Source: Thermotogae bacterium
GTDB taxonomy: Bacteria > Thermotogota > Thermotogae > B3-G13
DNA length: 22,255 nt
Assembly: GCA_015486095.1 (NCBI GenBank)
Contig: WFSK01000044.1
Span: 1 to 22,255 of the forward strand
Direction: 5' to 3'
Positions within the stretch are counted from its first letter, which is position 1, and each line of letters starts with the position of its first letter. The position numbers and the translations under genes are program-made. Under the pieces are notes generated by a model that saw nothing but the letters and a program-made list of their open reading frames with translations, was not told the origin of the DNA and searched no databases. Shown piece after piece: positions 16,401 through 21,792 of the stretch.

Positions 16401-16865
16401 TTCTTCTTCTAAAAAATAGAGTCCGGGGGACCTTACTAACTGGTTTACAACTACTCTTTCGGCACCGTTTATTATAAAGGTACATCTATCGGTCATGAAT
16501 GGAAGATAACCGAAGAAAGCCTCTTCTTCCTTCATCTCTCCCGTCACCTTATCCGTAACACGTATCGTAACCATTAAAGGAACGCTGTAAGTCAAATTTT
16601 TCTGCCTGCATTCTTCTTCTGTATAAGGCAATTCTCCAAATCTGTAATCTGTAAACTCGAGGATGAAATCATGCTTTCCTTGCCTTCGTGTATTCTTTCT
16701 AACAGTTTCTATCGGTGAAAATCTATCGAGTATTTCTCTTATACCTTCTCTCAGAAAATGCTCATAAGATTCCCTTTGAATACTTAAAAGATCGGGAATT
16801 TCCATAGGTGAAAGCAATTGTCCGTAACTCAAGCGCATTCTCTTACCGGACTTCACTCTTCTCAA
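13443..16865 (-). CDS. rpoB: DNA-directed RNA polymerase beta subunit
   Basis: Forms the RNA polymerase active-site cleft with RpoC. The rifampicin-binding segment (LSQFLDQTNPLAELTNKRR), the PIESPEGPNIG motif, the KGEREQTPE region and the C-terminal clamp segments GDKISGRHGNKG and EMEVWALEAYGA are all present. The open frame reaches 16916, but an ATG there has no Shine-Dalgarno sequence and sits in the loop of a long hairpin. I prefer the TTG at 16865-16863. It follows AAGGTGAT by four bases, the same arrangement as nusG, and gives a protein start (about nine residues before RLSYG) that matches the Thermotoga RpoB N-terminus in length; the product is then 1140 residues. Asparagine stands where E. 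coli has His526 in the rifampicin region. Spacing to rplL is 97 bp and to rpoC 38 bp. Confidence 0.96.
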   Translation of the reverse strand: MRRVKSGKRMRLSYGQLLSPMEIPDLLSIQRESYEHFLREGIREILDRFSPIETVRKNTRRQGKHDFILEFTDYRFGELPYTEEECRQKNLTYSVPLMVTIRVTDKVTGEMKEEEAFFGYLPFMTDRCTFIINGAERVVVNQLVRSPGLYFLEEETLKKDRIVYKAHFLPEHGAWLEIFLDITNMKIEVNIDRRRKVKLLQFLKFLGYESPSEILDLFPKEINMLSEELEEYEGGILVKDILDSDGNVVCRAGERLSHQKIDTIFDKKIEKIWIVDPIIQNILESASEDELKMTRDEACLSIYRKLKPGDIPKLKIAKAYLNGLYFGPEKYNMGEIGRYKINKKLGFSEDRKETFLTKEDIIESIRYLLRLPTEPHRVDEKDHLANKRVRSVGELMEEQFEEGLAKVTKIIEDRLQSYASLDKINVQTLINVKPIMATINTFFRRGQLSQFLDQTNPLAELTNKRRLSALGPGGLKHKKGGFGVRDVHHSQYGRICPIESPEGPNIGLITSLAIYAKLDKYGFIRTPYRKVRDGYVTDEVVYLTADEEENFYIAQANAPFDGNGKLINERVAVRHGEDVIHVKREQVDYMDISPKQIVSVSTSLIPFLEHDDANRALMGSNMQRQAVPLLKSEAPLVGTGMENVAARDSGMIVLAKNAGTVEKVSADEILIKRDSDGDFDHYKLLKFRRSNQNTVLNQKPIVDVGEHVDKGEPIADGPSTDMGELALGRNVLVAFMPWEGYNFQDATLISERLLEDDIFTSFHIEVYETFTRETKLGPEEITADIPNISREQLRNLDENGIVRIGAFVKSQDILVGKVTPKGEREQTPEQRIMKSIFGDHGRDVKDTSLRMPHGTFGRVIDVKVYDREEINDMAPGVLKMIKVYVASRKVIAIGDKISGRHGNKGVISNILPVEDMPFLPNGEPVDIVLNPLGVPSRMNLGQVLETHLGWVAKLSNEYISTPIFDGAKEREILDELYRLRKQNGLISFNTQEEKNGKVYLRDGRTGEYFDHPVVVGYMYILKLTHIAQDKIHARSTGPYSLVHQQPLSGKAQFGGQRLGEMEVWALEAYGAANTLQEMLTIKSDDMEGRKRAYRALLTGKNVPQGGMPESFKSLIKLLRSLALDVRVYDTNGKEVSVDVY

Positions 16866-16892
16866 CAAAATCACCTTCTTTTTATAGTCAAC

Positions 16893-16935
16893 ATACTCCA
16901 CCATCTCTCCGAACATGCAAGAGATGGTGAAGTAT
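16893..16935 (-). promoter_or_regulatory. 16-bp hairpin in the rplL-rpoB spacer, possible processing site or attenuator
   Basis: On the transcript, bases 16935-16920 pair with 16908-16893 over 16 consecutive positions, with a single G-U pair (16898 with 16930), around an 11-nt loop. No T-run follows, so it is not a standard intrinsic terminator. In E. coli the equivalent rplL-rpoB spacer carries an RNase III processing site; by analogy this could be one, or it could tune rpoB expression relative to the ribosomal genes. It contains the upstream candidate ATG of rpoB in its loop. Confidence 0.7.
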
Positions 16936-16962
16936 ATTTTACACTAAAATCAACAGTGAAGA

Positions 16963-17349
16963 TCACTTGATCTCCACAGTCGCTCCCGTTTCTTCCAACT
17001 TTTGCTTTATACTTTCCGCTTCTTCTCGTGGAATCTTTTCCTTTATCGGTACAGGACCATTAGCGGTATTATCCACCAATGTCTTTGCGTCTTTCAAGCT
17101 CAAACTCGTGATCTCCCTTATGGCCTTTATCACCTTTATCTTGGCTTGTCCCGGAGAAACCAGCATAGGAGTAAATTCTGTCTGCTCTTCTTCCTTCGCC
17201 CCCTGAGTTTCAGACGCTCCTACAGGAGCTGCAACTGCTACAGGTGCAGCTGCACTAACCCCAAATCTTTCCTCCAAAGTCTTTACCAAGTCAGCAAGGT
17301 CTGCGACTGTCATCTTCGAAATTGCTTCCACGATTTCTTCCTTTGTCAT
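16963..17349 (-). CDS. rplL: Ribosomal protein bL12 (L7/L12)
   Basis: The multi-copy stalk protein of the large ribosomal subunit, which recruits translation GTPases. At 128 residues it has the usual length. The N-terminal dimerisation helix (MTKEEIVEAISKMTVADL) is followed by an alanine/valine-rich hinge (about 33-50). The globular C-terminal domain has KIKVIKAIREIT and the terminal EEAESIKQKLEETGATVEIK. The ATG is preceded by GGAGGTG. The gene lies 13 bp behind rplJ, the universal partner order. The L10 leader upstream of rplJ should control both genes. Confidence 0.98.
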   Translation of the reverse strand: MTKEEIVEAISKMTVADLADLVKTLEERFGVSAAAPVAVAAPVGASETQGAKEEEQTEFTPMLVSPGQAKIKVIKAIREITSLSLKDAKTLVDNTANGPVPIKEKIPREEAESIKQKLEETGATVEIK

Positions 17350-17362
17350 CTTAACACCTCCA

Positions 17363-17893
17363 TTAATTTTGTTTTCCTTTATTTTCCTTTATGGCATTGA
17401 GAACGTATATAGGCTTCCTCAAAATACCTGCCAGTACTTGTATCAAACCGTACAGAGGGGCTGATACACTACCAACGAGTTGTGCTAGAATAACTTCCTT
17501 AGGTGGCAATTTTGCGTATTCTTTAACTTTATCCGCATCTATGAACTCCCCTTCCAGGATCCCAAACTTGACCTTTGGTTTTTCCATTCTCTTCTCAAGA
17601 TCTACTATAACTTTCATAACTCTAATGGGATCATCAGATGTATAGGCTGCAGCAGTGGGTAGAGCTATAGATTCTGGAATCGCTTTATCGATCTCTGCTT
17701 TCTTCAAAGCTAACCTTAAGAGCGTATTTTTTGCCACCTTAAACCTGGCATTCACATCCCGAAGCTTTTTACGTACGTCTTGCATCTCAGACACAGATAG
17801 ACCTCTGTAGTCTGTCAAAAGCACGAGTGTAGAAGTAGAAAATGCCTTTGACAATTCTTCTACAACCGTTTTCTTATCTTCTTTTGTTAACAA
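17363..17893 (-). CDS. rplJ: Ribosomal protein uL10
   Basis: Base of the ribosomal stalk: binds 23S rRNA near uL11 and carries L12 dimers on its C-terminal helix. At 176 residues it has normal length. The N-terminal part shows STLVLLTDYRGLSVSEMQDVRKKLR and FKVAKNTLLRLAL, hallmarks of the family. The start is TTG at 17893, preceded by GGAGG eight bases upstream; the frame has no better start. The Shine-Dalgarno sequence can pair with CCTCCT upstream (see the leader). With L12, uL10 normally represses its own translation by binding the leader. Confidence 0.97.
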   Translation of the reverse strand: MLTKEDKKTVVEELSKAFSTSTLVLLTDYRGLSVSEMQDVRKKLRDVNARFKVAKNTLLRLALKKAEIDKAIPESIALPTAAAYTSDDPIRVMKVIVDLEKRMEKPKVKFGILEGEFIDADKVKEYAKLPPKEVILAQLVGSVSAPLYGLIQVLAGILRKPIYVLNAIKENKGKQN

Positions 17894-17899
17894 ATCACT

Positions 17900-18000
17900 T
17901 CCCTCCTCTCAATATACAGGAGGTCTTAAGTACAAATGACATGCATACCTCGGTAGGCTGAACATCGTTCATTTGACTTTCGACCTACTGTCTCAGGTAC
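17900..18000 (-). promoter_or_regulatory. L10 leader, autoregulatory RNA upstream of rplJ
   Basis: The 112-base gap between rplA and rplJ carries the pattern of the known L10 leader. The closing stem is GUACCU (18000-17995) with AGGUAU (17950-17945). A second stem, GTAGGT (17988-17983), pairs with GCCTAC (17958-17953). The tip is the hairpin TGAAC-GAT-GTTCA (17971-17959). The stretch GCCTACCGAGGT is typical of the family. Downstream, CCTCCT (17923-17918) can pair with the rplJ Shine-Dalgarno AGGAGG (17907-17902). ACCTC (17924-17920) can instead pair with GAGGT (17951-17947). The family role is binding of the L10-L12 complex to repress rplJ-rplL. Confidence 0.85.
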
Positions 18001-18005
18001 TATGA

Positions 18006-18719
18006 TCATCTCTTAACCAATTCTCCTTGCAATTTAGCCGTATCCAATCTTATACCCGGCCCCATAGTAGTCGATATCGCTACTCTTTGAAGATATCTTC
18101 CCTTTACCGCCGGGGGCTTGATCGATATAAGATATGATATGAATGCAAGGAGATTCTCCCGCAGTTTTTCATCTTCAAATGAAACTTTTCCTATAGGGAT
18201 ATGGATTCCAGCAAATTTATCATTCCTAAAACTTATCTTCCCCTTTTTGAATTCTTTTACTGCTGCTGCGACATCCTGGGTTACGGTTCCAGATTTCGGA
18301 GATGGCATCAAGCCTCGTGGACCAAGAAGTCTTCCTAACTTTCCTACGCTCCTCATCAACTTTGGTGTAGATATAGCCACATCGAAATCCAAAAAGTTTT
18401 CCTTTTGGATCTTTTCAACAAGATCCTCAGCTCCAACTACATCAGCACCTGCCTCTCTTGCTATCTTGGCATCCTCACCATCAGCGAATACGGCAATTCT
18501 AATCTTCTTTCCTGTTCCATTGGGTAGACTAAAAGAACCACGTATTTGCTGATCGCTTTTCTTGGGATCTATACCTAACTTTATCGCCAGCTCCACAGTT
18601 TCATCGAACTTCGCACTTGCAGTCGATTTCAGCACCTTTATTCCTTCATCCAAATCGTATAACTTACCCCTTTCTACCTTCTCAGCCACCATCGCGTATC
18701 TTGCAGATCTTCTCGGCAT
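18006..18719 (-). CDS. rplA: Ribosomal protein uL1
   Basis: Protein of the mobile L1 stalk of the large subunit, helping release of E-site tRNA. It also often represses its own operon by binding the mRNA. At 237 residues it has typical length. Visible hallmarks are the N-terminal MPRRSARY segment, LAIKLGIDPKKSDQQIRGSFSLPNG, the conserved GRLLGPRGLMPSPKSGTVT region (about 130-150) and the C-terminal STTMGPGIRLD. The ATG follows GGAAGTGATG. It lies 13 bp after rplK, the standard order. Confidence 0.98.
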   Translation of the reverse strand: MPRRSARYAMVAEKVERGKLYDLDEGIKVLKSTASAKFDETVELAIKLGIDPKKSDQQIRGSFSLPNGTGKKIRIAVFADGEDAKIAREAGADVVGAEDLVEKIQKENFLDFDVAISTPKLMRSVGKLGRLLGPRGLMPSPKSGTVTQDVAAAVKEFKKGKISFRNDKFAGIHIPIGKVSFEDEKLRENLLAFISYLISIKPPAVKGRYLQRVAISTTMGPGIRLDTAKLQGELVKR

Positions 18720-18732
18720 ATCTCATCACTTC

Positions 18733-19158
18733 CTAATCCTTAACTTCAATTCCCATATTTCTCGCCGTTCCCATAACTATCCTAACAGCTTTATCCAGAT
18801 CATCGGTATTTAAATCTGGCATCTTGATCTTGGCGATCTCCTTTACCTGTGAAAGACGTACCGTACCGACCTTGGTGCGATTTGGCTCCGGCGATCCCTT
18901 TTCTACACCAGCCGCCTTCTTTAAAAGTACAGCAGCAGGTGGTGTTTTCGTAATGAAAGAAAAAGACTTGTCTTCGTATATCGTTATGACAACTGGTACA
19001 ATTGTTCCTTTCTTATCAGCTGTCTTCGCATTGAATTGTTTACAAAAATCCATAATATTAACACCATGCTGCCCCAAAGCAGGTCCAACAGGAGGTGCTG
19101 GTGTAGCCTCTCCACCACTTATTTGAAGTTTTACCACTGTTTTTATCTTCTTTGCCAT
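18733..19158 (-). CDS. rplK: Ribosomal protein uL11
   Basis: Binds the GTPase-associated centre of 23S rRNA, next to the L10/L12 stalk, and is the target region of thiostrepton. At 141 residues it has the usual length. The N-terminal domain has the proline-rich linker TPAPPVGPALGQHGVNIMDF. The C-terminal RNA-binding domain has KTPPAAVLLKKAAG and ends in IVMGTARNMGIEV. The ATG is preceded by GGAGGAGGAAT. It lies 15 bp after nusG. Confidence 0.98.
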   Translation of the reverse strand: MAKKIKTVVKLQISGGEATPAPPVGPALGQHGVNIMDFCKQFNAKTADKKGTIVPVVITIYEDKSFSFITKTPPAAVLLKKAAGVEKGSPEPNRTKVGTVRLSQVKEIAKIKMPDLNTDDLDKAVRIVMGTARNMGIEVKD

Positions 19159-19173
19159 AAGATTCCTCCTCCA

Positions 19174-20247
19174 TTAATCTATCCGCTCTACCTCACTCGC
19201 ATGAAGTACAACAGGTGTTTCTCTTCCAAAAATCGTTACCATAACCTTCACTTCTTGCCTCTCATCGTCTATTTCATGAATTGGGCCCGTGAAATCCTCG
19301 AACGGTCCATTTTTTATTTTAACGATCTCCCCTTTCCTCAACCCAAGGTTGATCTTTATCTGAACAGGTTCTGCCTTAGGATATCTTTCATACCCTATCT
19401 TTCTCAATATAGCTCTTATTTCTCTCCCATCCACGAGGAGAGGTTCTCCACCCGATGAAACGAAATTGACCACATTCGGTATAGAGCGTATAAGATGCCA
19501 TACATCGTCATTCATCCTGACCTCCAGGAAAACGTACCCAGGAAACATCTTTTTATAAGCGATCTTTCTTATTATGATCTCTTTTCCAACTCCATAATCA
19601 TTTATTTCTACAATACCTTCTTTCTTAGCAATAATTTCCTTCCCCTTTGCAAGAATCTGTTTCTTCTCCACCTTTATGCCAGGATATACAGCATCCTTAT
19701 CAAAAACAACCTGTGGTATGAAATATTTATCTATTCTCCCATTATCACGCAGGACTCGCACCTCTTTGCCTCTCTCAATTCTCAATATTCTCCCGGTTTC
19801 TATCACAGGGTATGCCTTGTTCTGCGTTAAAAACATACCTTTTCTAACCTTTATTCTCTCTTTTATACCTTTTTCAAGCTTTACATCACCGGGTATATAG
19901 TAAAGACGCCTATTCTTATGATCCAGCGTTTCTATCAAGATCTCGTAAAAGTTCTCTATACTACGGATAGTACCACTTTCTCGAGCTTGAATGGGTTTTT
20001 CACGTGCCAAAAGCGTATCAACTTCTACCTTACTTCCATTTTTAACAAGAACTTCTGCATCCGATGATACCACATACTGCCCTCTTTTGGAATCCGTGCT
20101 CTTCAGATCGACCTCTATCTCTTCGGGAACGATCACTCTACCTATGTAATTTTCCAGACCGAGGTCCTTCTTCTTTTGCTCTATGAGTTCACGAACTGTA
20201 TGCTCTTTCCCAGAGTAGGTTTGTAATGCATACCATTTAAATAGCAC
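19174..20247 (-). CDS. nusG: Transcription elongation/termination factor NusG with an inserted domain
   Basis: Binds the RNA polymerase clamp and links it to Rho or the ribosome. The N-terminal (NGN) domain is split: its first half (KWYALQTYSGKEH onward, to about residue 46) is separated from its second half (FPGYVFLEVRMND to about 290) by an insertion of roughly 180 residues. The C-terminal KOW domain (about 302-357) is intact (KGEIVKIKNGPFEDF, VTIFGRETPVVL). This matches Thermotoga NusG, where the insertion is known to pack on and restrain the other domains. The frame opens at a GTG at 20256, but that codon lies inside the Shine-Dalgarno AGGTGAT. The GTG at 20247, four bases after it, is the likelier start (357 residues). 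It follows secE directly. Confidence 0.97.
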   Translation of the reverse strand: MLFKWYALQTYSGKEHTVRELIEQKKKDLGLENYIGRVIVPEEIEVDLKSTDSKRGQYVVSSDAEVLVKNGSKVEVDTLLAREKPIQARESGTIRSIENFYEILIETLDHKNRRLYYIPGDVKLEKGIKERIKVRKGMFLTQNKAYPVIETGRILRIERGKEVRVLRDNGRIDKYFIPQVVFDKDAVYPGIKVEKKQILAKGKEIIAKKEGIVEINDYGVGKEIIIRKIAYKKMFPGYVFLEVRMNDDVWHLIRSIPNVVNFVSSGGEPLLVDGREIRAILRKIGYERYPKAEPVQIKINLGLRKGEIVKIKNGPFEDFTGPIHEIDDERQEVKVMVTIFGRETPVVLHASEVERID

Positions 20248-20259
20248 GAAAATCACCTA

Positions 20260-20460
20260 TCATATGCCCAATAACGCCAATACCGCCCTCGTTATCCGAG
20301 CGAATATGATATCGAGTAAGGCAAAGTATATTCCAGTTATTATCAAAATAACGATAACAACGCTTGACGCAGTAAATAACTGCTTTCGATTAGGCCATGT
20401 TGTCTTTTTTATCTCTTGATTGACTTCCTTTAAAAACAGCCTGATACCACCTTTAGCCAT
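20260..20460 (-). CDS. secE: Preprotein translocase subunit SecE
   Basis: Small membrane subunit that clamps the SecYEG protein-export channel. At 66 residues it has the single-span form common outside the enterobacteria. An amphipathic N-terminal helix (FLKEVNQEIKKTTWPNRKQL, with the conserved TTWP) precedes one transmembrane helix (about 30-55). The ATG follows AGGTGATGAC. Its TGA stop lies at the nusG Shine-Dalgarno sequence, so the two are tightly coupled; the secE-nusG pair is nearly universal. Confidence 0.96.
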   Translation of the reverse strand: MAKGGIRLFLKEVNQEIKKTTWPNRKQLFTASSVVIVILIITGIYFALLDIIFARITRAVLALLGI

Positions 20461-20486
20461 GTCATCACCTACTCTTCTTCAAAGTC

Positions 20487-20562
20487 TGGCAGGCCTGGCA
20501 GGGATTGAACCTGCAACCTCCGAATTTGGAGTCCGGTGCTCTCCCAATTGAGCTACAGACCT
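20487..20562 (-). tRNA. tRNA-Trp (anticodon CCA)
   Basis: A 76-nt cloverleaf with acceptor AGGTCTG pairing CAGGCCT (one G-U pair). The D-arm has AGCTCAATTGGGAGAGC, the anticodon loop CTCCAAA gives CCA, and the T-arm reads GCAGGTTCAATCCCTGC. The 3' CCA is encoded. It lies 27 bp before secE, and its first two bases are shared with the rpmG stop codon. Confidence 0.96.
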
Positions 20563-20710
20563 ACTTCACTTCCCTATGTATAGTGTGTTTTTTACAAACC
20601 TTACAATACTTCCTCATCTCCAACTTATTTGGCGTTTTGGTTTTATTCTTGGTTGTAACGTAGTTTCTACTCTTACACTCCGTACATGCCAAATGAACTA
20701 TTACTCTCAT
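20561..20710 (-). CDS. rpmG: Ribosomal protein bL33
   Basis: A 49-residue protein of the large ribosomal subunit. It begins MRVIVHLACTECKSRNYVTT and ends HREVK. Four cysteines in two CxxC pairs (C9/C12 and C36/C39) mark the zinc-binding form of bL33. KLEMRKYCKVCKKHT is the typical C-terminal block. The ATG at 20710 follows AGGTGACAGTG. The TAG stop (20563-20561) overlaps the 5' end of tRNA-Trp by two bases, so cutting out the tRNA must remove the end of this message. The position between tRNA-Tyr and tRNA-Trp ahead of secE is a common arrangement. Confidence 0.95.
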   Translation of the reverse strand: MRVIVHLACTECKSRNYVTTKNKTKTPNKLEMRKYCKVCKKHTIHREVK

Positions 20711-20742
20711 CACTGTCACCTCTTATATTTTATCACAAAATC

Positions 20743-20828
20743 TGGTGGAGAGGGAAGGATTCGAACCTTCGTAGACATCTGTCGGCGGATTTACAGTCCG
20801 CTCCCGTTGACCACTGGGGCACCTCTCC
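20743..20828 (-). tRNA. tRNA-Tyr (anticodon GTA)
   Basis: An 86-nt class II tRNA. Acceptor GGAGAGG pairs CCTCTCC, the discriminator is A, and CCA is encoded. The anticodon loop CTGTAAA gives GTA. A long variable arm (CCGACAGATGTCTACG region) precedes the T-arm GAAGGTTCGAATCCTTC. It lies 13 bp after tRNA-Thr. Confidence 0.96.
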
Positions 20829-20841
20829 ACTCTTTGTCCGG

Positions 20842-20914
20842 AGCCAGCGAAGGGATTCGAACCCATGACCTGCTGATTACAAATCAGCTGCTCTTCCAGC
20901 TGAGCTACGCTGGC
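20842..20914 (-). tRNA. tRNA-Thr (anticodon TGT)
   Basis: A 73-nt cloverleaf. Acceptor GCCAGCG pairs perfectly with CGCTGGC, the D-arm has AGCTCAGCTGGAAGAGC, and the anticodon stem GCTGA/TCAGC encloses TTTGTAA, giving TGT. The T-arm reads ATGGGTTCGAATCCCTT. The base after the acceptor is T, and the next three are CCG, so CCA is not encoded, unlike the two neighbouring tRNAs. First gene after the operon promoter. Confidence 0.95.
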
Positions 20915-20943
20915 ATATATTTCAATCCCTTTTTCCGTGTTCA

Positions 20944-20972
20944 ATTATAATGATCTAATTCGAAAATGTCAA
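20944..20972 (-). promoter_or_regulatory. Consensus sigma-70-type promoter of the tRNA-secE-rpoBC operon
   Basis: The minus strand reads TTGACA (20972-20967), a 17-bp spacer, and TATAAT (20949-20944), a perfect match to the primary sigma factor consensus. Transcription should begin near 20937, about 23 bases before tRNA-Thr. The -35 box overlaps the stop codon (TGA, 20971-20969) of the upstream gene. No comparable promoter was seen inside the operon. Confidence 0.92.
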
Positions 20973-21676
20973 CCTTTGAGGAATGGATTTTGTCGATACC
21001 ATTCCTCAAGTTGTTCTAAAAGTTCCTCATAGGTTATCAAATGTATATTGAGCTTTTTAGCCGCTTCTACAGCTCGCGATGAGAATCCATGTGTTGTAAG
21101 AATGAAGAACTTATCACATCGATTGAGTGCTTTAGAACCATATGCATCGCGCACGACAGGGCCTCCAACTTTATCTTTCCAGTGTTTCAATTGAAGACAG
21201 ATCTTCTTTCCCCTTAGATAAATAATTATATCAATCCCTTTATCTCCCGTAGCAGGAGTTTTCTCAACTCTAAATCCATATGCTTCGAGTGTTTCAACAA
21301 CCCTATCCTCGAATTGAACTCCGTTCATTTCTTCTATTTCTTCAAGCTGTGCTGTCTTCTTTGAAAGATTGTACTTTTTCTTCTCCCTCAAAATCTCCAT
21401 TATTTCGAAAGCAAAAGGGAGAACGAAAAGAGAACCGAAGAACAACATATCTTCGTTGCGAATGTAATATCCAGTGAGTATCAAGGGTATAGAGGTAAGT
21501 AAGAAAAAAACTATAGAAGTTCTGGGTTTTTTAGTAAGAGCAAAAAAAGAACCCGTGAATCCAAAAGAGGCCAAAAGAATGATCTCATCACCTATAATAC
21601 CCCTAAAAAATGGCCCGACCTTGGCGATGACCAGTATGGATAAAAACAGACCTACGAAAAAGGATATTACTCTCAC
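20969..21676 (-). CDS. Membrane-anchored Mrr-type restriction-endonuclease-like protein
   Basis: A 235-residue protein with four hydrophobic segments (about 3-20, 31-47, 53-71 and 77-95), then a linker (98-117), then a PD-(D/E)XK nuclease fold of the Mrr_cat type (118-222). Candidate catalytic residues are E123, D149 in TGDKGIDI and Q162/K164 in LQLKHWK, followed by the typical FILTTHGFSSRAVEAAKK segment. Related proteins cut foreign or modified DNA in type IV restriction; membrane-anchored members are common but mostly uncharacterised. The start is GTG at 21676 with only a weak upstream GGAAG. No methylase or other defence gene is nearby. It has its own promoter, downstream of a structured repeat. 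The fold assignment is good; the biological role is open. Confidence 0.85.
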   Translation of the reverse strand: MRVISFFVGLFLSILVIAKVGPFFRGIIGDEIILLASFGFTGSFFALTKKPRTSIVFFLLTSIPLILTGYYIRNEDMLFFGSLFVLPFAFEIMEILREKKKYNLSKKTAQLEEIEEMNGVQFEDRVVETLEAYGFRVEKTPATGDKGIDIIIYLRGKKICLQLKHWKDKVGGPVVRDAYGSKALNRCDKFFILTTHGFSSRAVEAAKKLNIHLITYEELLEQLEEWYRQNPFLKG

Positions 21677-21733
21677 TTCGTTCTCTAAACTTCCAATCCA
21701 TTAATTTTGAGTTATCATATTTCCTTTTTAAGG

Positions 21734-21762
21734 ATTAAATCACGATCGTACACGAAAATCAA
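21734..21762 (-). promoter_or_regulatory. Promoter of the Mrr-like gene
   Basis: The minus strand reads TTGATT (21762-21757), a 17-bp spacer ending TGA, and TTTAAT (21739-21734), an extended -10 arrangement (TGATTTAAT). It lies about 60 bp before the GTG start, between the gene and repeat copy 2. The rest of 21677-21792 shows nothing else except the 15-base motif shared with the flank of copy 1 (21770-21784). Confidence 0.65.
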
Positions 21763-21792
21763 GTTAATCACGGCTCTATATCAAGAGTTCGG

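Noticed and set aside
16893..16935. Intrinsic terminator between rplL and rpoB
   Set aside because: The stem is strong but is followed by a mixed sequence without a T-run, and rpoB-rpoC must be transcribed through it.
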